64,000 bases of DNA from Cinclus cinclus (taxonomy: Eukaryota; Chordata; Aves; Passeriformes; Cinclidae): NCBI RefSeq assembly GCF_963662255.1, contig NC_085067.1, positions 11,223,648 through 11,287,647 of the forward strand, given 5' to 3'. Every line of letters starts with the position of its first letter. The stretch's first letter is position 1. The position numbers were made by a program, and so were the translations under genes. The notes beneath the pieces are model-generated. The model was not told the origin of the DNA. It searched no databases and was given only the letters and a program-made list of their open reading frames with translations. Positions 23,232-37,761 of this stretch are shown piece by piece.

Positions 23232-25872
23232 ATTGTGACACCACAGGGGTTAAGAGAAGCAAGGAACCATTGTGACCCAATGCAGGCTAACAATCTAATG
23301 ATCCCTTGTGGCACCGGGGGTTGTAAAAAGGACAGGGATGGATTTTTACAGTTCGGGGAGCAATAGAAGCAAGGATCTATTATGCCACCATGGAGGCCAA
23401 GAATCAAATGATTCATTGTGACATCATGTGGCCTAAAAGGGCATGGGATGCATTGTGACACCACAGGGGTTAAGAGAAGCAAGGATCCATTGTGACCCAA
23501 TGGAGGCTAATAATCCCAGGATGCCTTTTGATACCAGCGGGCGCAAAAGGTCCAGGAATGAATTGTGAAAGCATGGGGCCCAATAGATACAATGAACTAT
23601 TATGACACCATGGAGGCCAAGAATCAAATGATTCATTGTGACATCAAGTGGCCTAAAAGGGCATGGAATGCATGGTGACACCACAGAGGTTAAGAATACC
23701 AAGGATCCATTGTGACCCAATGGAGGCTAACAATCTAATGATCCCTTGTGACACCAATGGGCCTAAAGGTCCAGGGATGAATTGTGTAACATGGGGCCCA
23801 ATTAAAACCTGGTACAATTATGCCACCATGGAGGCCAAGAATCAAATAATTCATTGTGACATCAAGTGGCCTAAAAGGGCATGGGATGCATTGTGACACC
23901 ACAGGGGTTAAGAGAAGCAAGGAACCATTGTGACCCAATGCAGGCTAACAGTCTAATGATCCCTTGTCACACAAGGTGTTGTAAAAGGGCCAGGGATGGA
24001 TTGTTCCAGTATGGGGCCCAAGAAAAACATGGAAACATTATGACACCATGGAGGCCAAGACTCAAATGATTCATTGTAACACCAAGTGGCCTAAAAGGGC
24101 ATGGGATGCATTGTGACACCACAGGGTTTAAGAGAAGCAAGGAACCATTGTGACCCAATGCAGGCTAACAATCTAAGAATCCCTTTTGACACCAGGGGGC
24201 GGAAAAGGACCACGGATGAACTCTGACAGCATGGGGACCTATAGAAGCAAGGAACCATTATGACACCATGATGGCAAGGAATCAAATGATTCATTGTGAC
24301 ATCAAGTGGCCTAAAAGGTGTTGGAATGCATTGTGACACCACCGAGGTTAAGAGAAGCAAGGAACCATTGTGACCCAATGCAGGCTAACCATCTAATGAT
24401 CCCTTGTGGCACCAGCTCGTATAGAAAGGGCCAGGGATGGATTGTTACAGCACGGGGACCAATAGAAGCAAGGATCTATTATGCCACCATGGAGGCCAAG
24501 AATCAAATGATTCATTGTGACATCAAGTGGCCTAAAAGGGCATGGGATGCATTGTGACACCACAGGGGTTAAGAGAAGGAAGGAACCATTGTGACCCAAT
24601 GCAGGCTAACAATCTAATGATCCTTTTTGACACCAGGGGGCGCAAAAGGACCACGGGTGAAGTGTGACAGCATGGGGACCTATAGAAGCCAGGAACCACT
24701 ATGACACCATGAAGGCCAAGAATCAAATGATTCATTGTAACACCAAGTGGCCTAAAAGGGCATGGGATGCATTGTGACACCACAGAGCTTAAGAGAAGCA
24801 AGGAACCATTGTGACCCAATGCAGGTTAACAATCTAATGACCCCTTGTGGCACAAGGGGGTATAAAAAGGGACAGGGATGGATTGTTACAGCACGGGGAC
24901 CAATAGAAGCAAGCATCTATTATGCCACCATGAAGGCCAAGTATCAAATGATTCATTGTGACATCAAGTGGCCTAAAAGGGCATGGGATGCATTGTGACA
25001 GCACAGGGGTTAAGAGAATCAAGGATCCATTGTGACCCAATGGAGGCTAATAATCTAAGAATCCCTTTTGACAACAGGGGGCGCAAAAGGACCACGGATG
25101 AACTCTGACAGCATGGGGACCTATAGAAGCAAGGAACCATTATGACACCATGAAGGCCAAGGATCAAATGGTTCATTGTAAGACCAAGTGGCCTAAAAGG
25201 TCTTGGAATGCATTGTGGCACCACAGAGGTTAAGAGAAGCCAGGAACCATTGTGACCCAATGCAGGCTAACAATCTAATGATCCCTTGTCACACAAGGTG
25301 TTGTAAAAGGGCCAGGGATGGATTGTTACAGTATAGGGCCCAAGAAAAACATGGAAACATTATGACACCATAGAGGCCAAGAATCAAATGATGCATTGTA
25401 ACACCAAGTGGCCTAAAAGGGCATGGGATGCATTGTGACATCACAGGGGTTAAGAGAAGCAAGGATCCATTGTTACCCAATGCAGGTTAACAATCTAAGA
25501 ATCCCTTTTGACACCAGGGGGTGCAAAAGGACCACGGATGAACTCTGACAGCATGGGGACCTTTAGAAGCCAGGAACCATTATGACACCATGAAGGCCAA
25601 GAATCAAATTGTTCATTGTAAGACCAAGTGGCCTAAAAGGGCATGGGATGCATTGTGACACCACCGAGGTTAAGAGAAGCAAGGAACCATTGTGACCCAA
25701 TGCAGGCTAACAATCTAATGATCCCTTGTGGCAACAGGGGGTTGTAAAAAGGACAGGGATGGATTGTTACAGCACGGGGACCAATAGAAGCAAGGATCTA
25801 TTATGCCACCATGGAGGCCAAGAATCAAATGATTCATTGTGAGACCAAGTGGCCTAAAAGGGCATGGAATGC
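23232..25872. repeat. Copy C leader, first pass (A1-A12)
   Basis: Matches 114-2754 at an offset of 23,118 bp. Small variants include CACCACCGAGG near 24351 and GGCACAAGGGGG near 24849. The end of A12 carries GGGCATGGAATGCATGG (about 25860-25876), a marker of the A2/A3 boundary, so the mosaic region begins in unit 6 of A12. Confidence 0.85.
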
Positions 25873-28074
25873 ATGGTGACACCACAGGGGTTAAGAGAAG
25901 CAAGGAACCATTGTGACCCAATGCAGGCTAACAATCTAATGATCCCTTGTGACGCCAATGGGCCTAAAAGGGCCAGGGATGAATTGTGTAACATGGGGCC
26001 CAATTAAAACCTGGTACAATTATGCCACCATGGAGGCCAAGAATCAAATAATTCATTGTGACATCAAGTGGCCTAAAAGGGCATGGGATGCATTGTGACA
26101 CCACAGGGGTTAAGAGAAGCAAGGAACCATTGTGACCCAATGCAGGCTAACAGTCTAATGATCCCTTGTCACACAAGGTGTTGTAAAAGGGCCAGGGATG
26201 GATTGTTCCAGTATGGGGCCCAAGAAAAACATGGAAACATTATGACACCATGGAGGCCAAGACTCAAATGATTCATTGTAACACCAAGTGGCCTAAAAGG
26301 GCATGGGATGCATTGTGACACCACAGGGTTTAAGAGAAGCAAGGAACCATTGTGACCCAATGCAGGCTAACAATCTAAGAATCCCTTTTGACACCAGGGG
26401 GCGGAAAAGGACCACGGATGAACTCTGACAGCATGGGGACCTATAGAAGCAAGGAACCATTATGACACCATGATGGCAAGGAATCAAATGATTCATTGTG
26501 ACATCAAGTGGCCTAAAAGGTGTTGGAATGCATTGTGACACCACAGAGGTTAAGAGAAGCAAGGAACCATTGTGACCCAATGCAGGCTAACCATCTAATG
26601 ATCCCTTGTGGCACCAGCTCGTATAGAAAGGGCCAGGGATGGATTGTTACAGCACGGGGACCAATAGAAGCAAGGATCTATTATGCCACCATGGAGGCCA
26701 AGAATCAAATGATTCATTGTGACATCAAGTGGCCTAAAAGGGCATGGGATGCATTGTGACACCACAGGGGTTAAGAGAAGGAAGGAACCATTGTGACCCA
26801 ATGCAGGCTAACAATCTAATGATCCTTTTTGACACCAGGGGGCGCAAAAGGACCACGGGTGAAGTGTGACAGCATGGGGACCTATAGAAGCCAGGAACCA
26901 CTATGACACTATGAAGGCCAAGAATCAAATGATTCATTGTAACACCAAGTGGCCTAAAAGGGCATGGGATGCATTGTGACACCACAGAGCTTAAGAGAAG
27001 CAAGGAACCATTGTGACCCAATGCAGGTTAACAATCTAATGACCCCTTGTGGCACCAGGGGGTATAAAAAGGGACAGGGATGGATTGTTACAGCACGGGG
27101 ACCAATAGAAGCAAGCATCTATTATGCCACCATGAAGGCCAAGTATCAAATGATTCATTGTGACATCAAGTGGCCTAAAAGGGCATGGGATGCATTGTGA
27201 CAGCACAGGGGTTAAGAGAATCAAGGATCCATTGTGACCCAATGGAGGCTAATAATCTAAGAATCCCTTTTGACAACAGGGGGCGCAAAAGGACCACGGA
27301 TGAACTCTGACAGCATGGGGACCTATAGAAGCAAGGAACCATTATGACACCATGAAGGCCAAGGATCAAATGGTTCATTGTAAGACCAAGTGGCCTAAAA
27401 GGTCTTGGAATGCATTGTGGCACCACAGAGGTTAAGAGAAGCCAGGAACCATTGTGACCCAATGCAGGCTAACAATCTAATGATCCCTTGTCACACAAGG
27501 TGTTGTAAAAGGGCCAGGGATGGATTGTTACAGTATAGGGCCCAAGAAAAACATGGAAACATTATGACACCATAGAGGCCAAGAATCAAATGATGCATTG
27601 TAACACCAAGTGGCCTAAAAGGGCATGGGATGCATTGTGACATCACAGGGGTTAAGAGAAGCAAGGATCCATTGTTACCCAATGCAGGTTAACAATCTAA
27701 GAATCCCTTTTGACACCAGGGGGTGCAAAAGGACCACGGATGAACTCTGACAGCATGGGGACCTTTAGAAGCCAGGAACCATTATGACACCATGAAGGCC
27801 AAGAATCAAATTGTTCATTGTAAGACCAAGTGGCCTAAAAGGGCATGGGATGCATTGTGACACCACCGAGGTTAAGAGAAGCAAGGAACCATTGTGACCC
27901 AATGCAGGCTAACAATCTAATGATCCCTTGTGGCAACAGGGGGTTGTAAAAAGGACAGGGATGGATTGTTACAGCACGGGGACCAATAGAAGCAAGGATC
28001 TATTATGCCACCATGGAGGCCAAGAATCAAATGATTCATTGTGAGACCAAGTGGCCTAAAAGTGCATGGGATGC
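25873..28074. repeat. Copy C leader, second pass (chimera plus A4-A12)
   Basis: This 2,202 bp segment of ten monomers repeats the preceding A3-A12. Its first monomer (25873-26091) is a mosaic. It starts like A3 (ATGGTGAC), has A13 markers in the middle (GACGCCAATGGG near 25950, AAAAGGGCC) and returns to A3 (TTGTGTAACATGGGG near 25984, AAATAATTCATT). A4-A12 then follow normally. Confidence 0.85.
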
Positions 28075-30717
28075 ATTGTGACACCACAGGGGTTAAGAGA
28101 AGCAAGGAACCATTGTGACCCAATGCAGGCTAACAATCTAATGATCCCTTGTGACGCCAATGGGCCTAAAAGGGCCAGGGATGAATTGTTACAGTTCGGG
28201 GACCGATAGAAGCAAGGATCTGTTATGCCACCGTGGAGGCCAAGAATCAAATGATGCATTGTGACATCAAGTGGCCTAAAAGGGCATGGGATGCATTGTG
28301 ACACCACAGAGCTTAAGAGAAGCAAGGAACCATTGTGACCCAATGCAGGCTCACAATCTAATGGTCCATTGTGACACCAGGGGTTGTAATAGGGCCAGGG
28401 ATGAATTGTGAAAGCATGGGGCCCAATAAAAACATGGAAATATTATGACACCATAGAGGCCAAGACTCAAATGATTCATTGTAACACCAAGTGGCCTATA
28501 AGGGCATGGGATGCATTGTGACACCACAGGGGTTAAGAGAAGCAAGGAACCATTGTTACCCAATGCAGGCTAACAATCTAAGAATCCCTTTTGACACCAG
28601 GGGGAGTAAAAGGTCCACGGATGAACTGTGACAGCATGGGGACCTATAGAATCAAGGAACCATTATGACACCATGGAGGCCAAGAATCCAATGGTTCATT
28701 GTTAGACCAAGTGGCCTAAAAGGGCTTGGAATGGTTTGTGACACCACAGAGGTTAAGAGAAGCAAGGATCCATTGTGACCCAATGGAGGCTAACAATCTA
28801 ATGATCCCTTGTGGCACCAGGGTGTATAAAAACGGCCAGGGATGGATTGTTACAGCATGGGGCCCAATAAAAACATGGAAACATTATGTCACCATAGAGG
28901 CTAAGAATCAAATGGTTCGTTGTAAGACCAAGTGGCCTAAAAGGGCATGGGATGCATTGTGACACCACAGGGGTTAAGAGAAGCAAGGAACCATTGTGAC
29001 CCAATGCAGGCTAACAATCTAAGAATCCCTTTTGACAACAGGGGGCGTAAAAGGACCATGGATGAACTCTGACAGCATGGGGACCTATAGAAGCAAGGAA
29101 CCATTATGACACCATGAAGGCCAAGAATCCAATAGTTCATTGTAAGACCAAGTGGCCTAAAAGGGCTTGGAATGCATTGTGACACCACAGAGGGTAAGAG
29201 AAGCAAGGAACCATTGTGACCCAATGCAGGCTAACAATCTAATGATCCCTTGTGACACCAGGGGGTTGTAAAAAGGCCAGGGATGGATTGTTACAGCACG
29301 GGGACCAATAGAAGCAAGGATCTATTATGCCACCATGGAGGCCAAGAATCAAATGATTCATTGTGACATCAAGTGGCCTAAAAGGGCATGGGATGCATTG
29401 TGACACCACTGGGGTTAAGAGAAGCAAGGAACCTTTGTGACCCAATGCAGGCTAACAATCTAATGATCCCTTTTGAGACCAGGGGGCGGAAAAAGGACTA
29501 CGGCTGAACTGTGACAGCATGGGGACCTATAGAAGCAAGGAACCATTATGACACCATGAAGGCCAAGAATCAAATGATTCATTGTAAGACCAAGTGGCCT
29601 AAAAGGGCATGGGATGCATTGTGACACCACAGAGTTTAAGAGAAGCAAGGAACCATTGTGACCCAATGCAGGCTAACAATCTAATGATCCTTTGTGACAC
29701 CAATGGGCCTAAAAGGGCCAGGGATGAATTGTTACAGCACTGGGACCAATAGAAGCAAGGATCTATTATGCCACCGTGGAGGCCAAGAATCAAATAATTT
29801 ATTGTGACATCATGTGGCCTAAAAGGGCATGGGATGCATTGTGACACCACCGAGGTTAAGAGAAGCAAGGATCCATTGTGACCCAATGGAGGCTAACAAT
29901 CTAATGATCCCTTGTGACACCAATGGGCTTAAAAGGGCCAGGGATGTATTGTGAAACATGGGGCCCAATTAAAACCTGGTACAATTATGCCACCATGGAG
30001 GCCAAGAATCAAATGATTCATTGTGAAATCAAGTGGCCTAAAAGGGCATGGGATGCATTGTGACAGCACAGGGGTTAAGAGAAGCAAGGAACCATTGTGA
30101 CCCAATGCAGGCTAACAATCCAATGATCCCTTGTCACACAAGGTGTTGTATAAGGGCCAGGGATGAATTGTGAAAGCATGGGGCCCAATACAAACATGGA
30201 AACATTATGTCACCATAGAGGCCAATTATCAAATGATTCATTGTAACACCAAGTGGCCTAAAAGGGCATGGGATGCATTGTGACATCACAGGGGTTAAGA
30301 GAAGCAAGGATCCATTGTTACCCAATGCAGGTTAACAATCTAAGAATCCCTTTTGACACCAGGGGGTGCAAAAGGACCACGGATGAACTCTGACAGCATG
30401 GGGACCTTTAGAAGCCAGGAACCATTATGACACCATGAAGGCCAAGAATCAAATTGTTCATTGTAAGACCAAGTGGCCTAAAAGGGCATGGGATGCATTG
30501 TGACACCACCGAGGTTAAGAGAAGCAAGGAACCATTGTGACCCAATGCAGGCTAACAATCTAATGATCCCTTGTGGCAACAGGGGGTTGTAAAAAGGACA
30601 GGGATGGATTGTTACAGCACGGGGACCAATAGAAGCAAGGATCTATTATGCCACCATGGAGGCCAAGAATCAAATGATTCATTGTGAGACCAAGTGGCCT
30701 AAAAGTGCATGGGATGC
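28075..30717. repeat. 12-mer HOR in copy C (2,643 bp)
   Basis: Same twelve monomers as 2755-5397. The following A13 start is at 30718, exactly 2,643 bp later. A16 retains CCATGGAGGCCAAGAATCC upstream (near 28671), as in 12-mer copy 1 of super-repeat A. Confidence 0.9.
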
Positions 30718-32477
30718 ATTGTGACACCACAGGGGTTAAGAGAAGCAAGGAACCATTGTGACCCAATGCAGGCTAACAATCTAATGATCCCTTGTGACGC
30801 CAATGGGCCTAAAAGGGCCAGGGATGAATTGTTACAGTTCGGGGACCGATAGAAGCAAGGATCTGTTATGCCACCGTGGAGGCCAAGAATCAAATGATGC
30901 ATTGTGACATCAAGTGGCCTAAAAGGGCATGGGATGCATTGTGACACCACAGAGCTTAAGAGAAGCAAGGAACCATTGTGACCCAATGCAGGCTCACAAT
31001 CTAATGGTCCATTGTGACACCAGGGGTTGTAATAGGGCCAGGGATGAATTGTGAAAGCATGGGGCCCAATAAAAACATGGAAATATTATGACACCATAGA
31101 GGCCAAGACTCAAATGATTCATTGTAACACCAAGTGGCCTATAAGGGCATGGGATGCATTGTGACACCACAGGGGTTAAGAGAAGCAAGGAACCATTGTT
31201 ACCCAATGCAGGCTAACAATCTAAGAATCCCTTTTGACACCAGGGGGAGTAAAAGGTCCACGGATGAACTGTGACAGCATGGGGACCTATAGAATCAAGG
31301 AACCATTATGACACCATGAAGGCCAAGAATCCAATGGTTCATTGTTAGACCAAGTGGCTTAAAAGGGCTTGGAATGGTTTGTGACACCACAGAGGTTAAG
31401 AGAAGCAAGGATCCATTGTGACCCAATGGAGGCTAACAATCTAATGATCCCTTGTGGCACCAGGGTGTATAAAAACGGCCAGGGATGGATTGTTACAGCA
31501 TGGGGCCCAATAAAAACATGGAAACATTATGTCACCATAGAGGCTAAGAATCAAATGGTTCGTTGTAAGACCAAGTGGCCTAAAAGGGCATGGGATGCAT
31601 TGTGACACCACAGGGGTTAAGAGAAGCAAGGAACCATTGTGACCCAATGCAGGCTAACAATCTAAGAATCCCTTTTGACAACAGGGGGCGTAAAAGGACC
31701 ACGGATGAACTCTGACAGCATGGGGACCTATAGAAGCAAGGATCCATTATGACACCATGGAGGCCAAGAATCAAATGGTTCATTGTAAGACCAAGTGGCC
31801 TAAAAGGGCTTGGAATGCATTGTGACACCACAGAGGTTAAGAGAAGCAAGGAACCATTGTGACCCAATGCAGGCTAACAATCTAATGATCCCTTGTGGCA
31901 CCAGGGGTTGTAATAGGGCCAGGGATGAAATGTGAAAGCATGGGGCACAATAAAATCATGGAAATATTATGACACCATAGAGGCCAAGAATCATATGATT
32001 TATTGTAAGACCAAGTGGCCTAAAAGGGCATGGGATTCATTGTGACACCACAGAGGTTAAGAGAAGCAAGGAACCATTGTGACCCAATGCAGGCTAACAA
32101 TCTAATGATCCATTGTGACACCAGGGGTTGTAATAGGGCCAGGGATGAAATGTGAAACATGGGGAACAATAAAATCATGGAAATATTATGACACCATAGA
32201 GGCCAAGAATCATATGATTTATTGTAAGACCAAGTGGCCTAAAAGGGCATGGGATTCATTGTGACACCACAGAGCTTAAGAGAAGCAAGGAACCATTGTG
32301 ACCCAATGCAGGCCAACAATCTAATGATCCCTTGTGGCACCGGGAGTTGTAAAAAGGACAGGGATGGATTGTTCCACTATGGGGCCCAAGAAAAACATGG
32401 AAACATTTTGACACCATAGCGGCCAAGACTCAAATGATTCATTGTGACACCAAGTGGCCTAAAAGGGCATGGGATGC
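30718..32477. repeat. Copy C tail: A13-A14 plus six-monomer tail
   Basis: Eight monomers equivalent to 21472-23231. The shared tail marker GTGGCTTAAAAGG is near 31355, and the GATTCATTGTGAC doublet is at about 32036 and 32255. This is the last occurrence of the tail in the window. Confidence 0.88.
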
Positions 32478-35400
32478 ATTGTGACACCACAGGGGTTAAG
32501 AGAAGCAAGGAACCATTGTGACCCAATGCAGGCTAACAATCTAATGATCCCTTGTGGCACCGGGGGTTGTAAAAAGGACAGGGATGGATTTTTACAGTTC
32601 GGGGAGCAATAGAAGCAAGGATCTATTATGCCACCATGGAGGCCAAGAATCAAATGATTCATTGTGACATCATGTGGCCTAAAAGGGCATGGGATGCATT
32701 GTGACACCACAGGGGTTAAGAGAAGCAAGGATCCATTGTGACCCAATGGAGGCTAATAATCCCAGGATGCCTTTTGATACCAGCGGGCGCAAAAGGTCCA
32801 GGAATGAATTGTGAAAGCATGGGGCCCAATAGATACAATGAACTATTATGACACCATGGAGGCCAAGAATCAAATGATTCATTGTGACATCAAGTGGCCT
32901 AAAAGGGCATGGAATGCATGGTGACACCACAGAGGTTAAGAATACCAAGGATCCATTGTGACCCAATGGAGGCTAACAATCTAATGATCCCTTGTGACAC
33001 CAATGGGCCTAAAGGTCCAGGGATGAATTGTGTAACATGGGGCCCAATTAAAACCTGGTACAATTATGCCACCATGGAGGCCAAGAATCAAATAATTCAT
33101 TGTGACATCAAGTGGCCTAAAAGGGCATGGGATGCATTGTGACACCACAGGGGTTAAGAGAAGCAAGGAACCATTGTGACCCAATGCAGGCTAACAGTCT
33201 AATGATCCCTTGTCACACAAGGTGTTGTAAAAGGGCCAGGGATGGATTGTTCCAGTATGGGGCCCAAGAAAAACATGGAAACATTATGACACCATGGAGG
33301 CCAAGACTCAAATGATTCATTGTAACACCAAGTGGCCTAAAAGGGCATGGGATGCATTGTGACACCACAGGGTTTAAGAGAAGCAAGGAACCATTGTGAC
33401 CCAATGCAGGCTAACAATCTAAGAATCCCTTTTGACACCAGGGGGCGGAAAAGGACCACGGATGAACTCTGACAGCATGGGGACCTATAGAAGCAAGGAA
33501 CCATTATGACACCATGATGGCAAGGAATCAAATGATTCATTGTGACATCAAGTGGCCTAAAAGGTGTTGGAATGCATTGTGACACCACAGAGGTTAAGAG
33601 AAGCAAGGAACCATTGTGACCCAATGCAGGCTAACCATCTAATGATCCCTTGTGGCACCAGCTCGTATAGAAAGGGCCAGGGATGGATTGTTACAGCACG
33701 GGGACCAATAGAAGCAAGGATCTATTATGCCACCATGGAGGCCAAGAATCAAATGATTCATTGTGACATCAAGTGGCCTAAAAGGGCATGGGATGCATTG
33801 TGACACCACAGGGGTTAAGAGAAGGAAGGAACCATTGTGACCCAATGCAGGCTAACAATCTAATGATCCTTTTTGACACCAGGGGGCGCAAAAGGACCAC
33901 GGGTGAAGTGTGACAGCATGGGGACCTATAGAAGCCAGGAACCACTATGACACCATGAAGGCCAAGAATCAAATGATTCATTGTAACACCAAGTGGCCTA
34001 AAAGGGCATGGGATGCATTGTGACACCACAGAGCTTAAGAGAAGCAAGGAACCATTGTGACCCAATGCAGGTTAACAATCTAATGACCCCTTGTGGCACC
34101 AGGGGGTATAAAAAGGGACAGGGATGGATTGTTACAGCACGGGGACCAATAGAAGCAAGCATCTATTATGCCACCATGAAGGCCAAGTATCAAATGATTC
34201 ATTGTGACATCAAGTGGCCTAAAAGGGCATGGGATGCATTGTGACAGCACAGGGGTTAAGAGAATCAAGGATCCATTGTGACCCAATGGAGGCTAATAAT
34301 CTAAGAATCCCTTTTGACAACAGGGGGCGCAAAAGGACCACGGATGAACTCTGACAGCATGGGGACCTATAGAAGCAAGGAACCATTATGACACCATGAA
34401 GGCCAAGGATCAAATGGTTCATTGTAAGACCAAGTGGCCTAAAAGGTCTTGGAATGCATTGTGGCACCACAGAGGTTAAGAGAAGCCAGGAACCATTGTG
34501 ACCCAATGCAGGCTAACAATCTAATGATCCCTTGTCACACAAGGTGTTGTAAAAGGGCCAGGGATGGATTGTTACAGTATAGGGCCCAAGAAAAACATGG
34601 AAACATTATGACACCATAGAGGCCAAGAATCAAATGATGCATTGTAACACCAAGTGGCCTAAAAGGGCATGGGATGCATTGTGACATCACAGGGGTTAAG
34701 AGAAGCAAGGATCCATTGTTACCCAATGCAGGTTAACAATCTAAGAATCCCTTTTGACACCAGGGGGTGCAAAAGGACCACGGATGAACTCTGACAGCAT
34801 GGGGACCTTTAGAAGCCAGGAACCATTATGACACCATGAAGGCCAAGAATCAAATTGTTCATTGTAAGACCAAGTGGCCTAAAAGGGCATGGGATGCATT
34901 GTGACACCACCGAGGTTAAGAGAAGCAAGGAACCATTGTGACCCAATGCAGGCTAACAATCTAATGATCCCTTGTGGCAACAGGGGGTTGTAAAAAGGAC
35001 AGGGATGGATTGTTACAGCACGGGGACCAATAGAAGCAAGGATCTATTATGCCACCATGGAGGCCAAGAATCAAATGATTCATTGTGAGACCAAGTGGCC
35101 TAAAAGTGCATGGGATGCATTGTGACACCACAGGGGTTAAGAGAAGCAAGGAACCATTGTGACCCAATGCAGGCTAACAATCTAATGATCCCTTGTGACG
35201 CCAATGGGCCTAAAAGGGCCAGGGATGAATTGTTACAGTTCGGGGACCGATAGAAGCAAGGATCTGTTATGCCACCGTGGAGGCCAAGAATCAAATGATG
35301 CATTGTGACATCAAGTGGCCTAAAAGGGCATGGGATGCATTGTGACACCACAGAGCTTAAGAGAAGCAAGGAACCATTGTGACCCAATGCAGGCTCACAA

Positions 35401-37761
35401 TCTAATGGTCCATTGTGACACCAGGGGTTGTAATAGGGCCAGGGATGAATTGTGAAAGCATGGGGCCCAATAAAAACATGGAAATATTATGACACCATAG
35501 AGGCCAAGACTCAAATGATTCATTGTAACACCAAGTGGCCTATAAGGGCATGGGATGCATTGTGACACCACAGGGGTTAAGAGAAGCAAGGAACCATTGT
35601 TACCCAATGCAGGCTAACAATCTAAGAATCCCTTTTGACACCAGGGGGAGTAAAAGGTCCACGGATGAACTGTGACAGCATGGGGACCTATAGAATCAAG
35701 GAACCATTATGACACCATGGAGGCCAAGAATCCAATGGTTCATTGTTAGACCAAGTGGCCTAAAAGGGCTTGGAATGGTTTGTGACACCACAGAGGTTAA
35801 GAGAAGCAAGGATCCATTGTGACCCAATGGAGGCTAACAATCTAATGATCCCTTGTGGCACCAGGGTGTATAAAAACGGCCAGGGATGGATTGTTACAGC
35901 ATGGGGCCCAATAAAAACATGGAAACATTATGTCACCATAGAGGCTAAGAATCAAATGGTTCGTTGTAAGACCAAGTGGCCTAAAAGGGCATGGGATGCA
36001 TTGTGACACCACAGGGGTTAAGAGAAGCAAGGAACCATTGTGACCCAATGCAGGCTAACAATCTAAGAATCCCTTTTGACAACAGGGGGCGTAAAAGGAC
36101 CATGGATGAACTCTGACAGCATGGGGACCTATAGAAGCAAGGAACCATTATGACACCATGAAGGCCAAGAATCCAATAGTTCATTGTAAGACCAAGTGGC
36201 CTAAAAGGGCTTGGAATGCATTGTGACACCACAGAGGGTAAGAGAAGCAAGGAACCATTGTGACCCAATGCAGGCTAACAATCTAATGATCCCTTGTGAC
36301 ACCAGGGGGTTGTAAAAAGGCCAGGGATGGATTGTTACAGCACGGGGACCAATAGAAGCAAGGATCTATTATGCCACCATGGAGGCCAAGAATCAAATGA
36401 TTCATTGTGACATCAAGTGGCCTAAAAGGGCATGGGATGCATTGTGACACCACTGGGGTTAAGAGAAGCAAGGAACCTTTGTGACCCAATGCAGGCTAAC
36501 AATCTAATGATCCCTTTTGAGACCAGGGGGCGGAAAAAGGACTACGGCTGAACTGTGACAGCATGGGGACCTATAGAAGCAAGGAACCATTATGACACCA
36601 TGAAGGCCAAGAATCAAATGATTCATTGTAAGACCAAGTGGCCTAAAAGGGCATGGGATGCATTGTGACACCACAGAGTTTAAGAGAAGCAAGGAACCAT
36701 TGTGACCCAATGCAGGCTAACAATCTAATGATCCTTTGTGACACCAATGGGCCTAAAAGGGCCAGGGATGAATTGTTACAGCACTGGGACCAATAGAAGC
36801 AAGGATCTATTATGCCACCGTGGAGGCCAAGAATCAAATAATTTATTGTGACATCATGTGGCCTAAAAGGGCATGGGATGCATTGTGACACCACCGAGGT
36901 TAAGAGAAGCAAGGATCCATTGTGACCCAATGGAGGCTAACAATCTAATGATCCCTTGTGACACCAATGGGCTTAAAAGGGCCAGGGATGTATTGTGAAA
37001 CATGGGGCCCAATTAAAACCTGGTACAATTATGCCACCATGGAGGCCAAGAATCAAATGATTCATTGTGAAATCAAGTGGCCTAAAAGGGCATGGGATGC
37101 ATTGTGACAGCACAGGGGTTAAGAGAAGCAAGGAACCATTGTGACCCAATGCAGGCTAACAATCCAATGATCCCTTGTCACACAAGGTGTTGTATAAGGG
37201 CCAGGGATGAATTGTGAAAGCATGGGGCCCAATACAAACATGGAAACATTATGTCACCATAGAGGCCAATTATCAAATGATTCATTGTAACACCAAGTGG
37301 CCTAAAAGGGCATGGGATGCATTGTGACATCACAGGGGTTAAGAGAAGCAAGGATCCATTGTTACCCAATGCAGGTTAACAATCTAAGAATCCCTTTTGA
37401 CACCAGGGGGTGCAAAAGGACCACGGATGAACTCTGACAGCATGGGGACCTTTAGAAGCCAGGAACCATTATGACACCATGAAGGCCAAGAATCAAATTG
37501 TTCATTGTAAGACCAAGTGGCCTAAAAGCGCATGGGATGCATTGTGACACCACCGAGGTTAAGAGAAGCAAGGAACCATTGTGACCCAATGCAGGCTAAC
37601 AATCTAATGATCCCTTGTGGCAACAGGGGGTTGTAAAAAGGACAGGGATGGATTGTTACAGCACGGGGACCAATAGAAGCAAGGATCTATTATGCCACCA
37701 TGGAGGCCAAGAATCAAATGATTCATTGTGAGACCAAGTGGCCTAAAAGTGCATGGGATGC
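32478..37761. repeat. Copy D: leader A1-A12 and a full 12-mer
   Basis: Leader 32478-35118 and 12-mer 35119-37761 match 114-5397 at an offset of 32,364 bp. Diagnostic bases are 33677 C, 33908 G and 34150 T, grouping this leader with both leaders of copy C. The 12-mer end carries AAAAGCGCATGG near 37526, seen nowhere else in the window. Confidence 0.88.

Larger units (their letters stand above)
23232..32477. repeat. Super-repeat copy C (42 monomers, 9,246 bp)
   Basis: Contains A1-A12 (23232-25872), a chimeric monomer (25873) followed by A4-A12 again (26092-28074), one 12-mer (28075-30717), A13-A14 and the six-monomer tail (30718-32477). Copy B is longer by exactly 2,643 bp, the length of one 12-mer, although the block content of the two copies differs. 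Confidence 0.88.
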
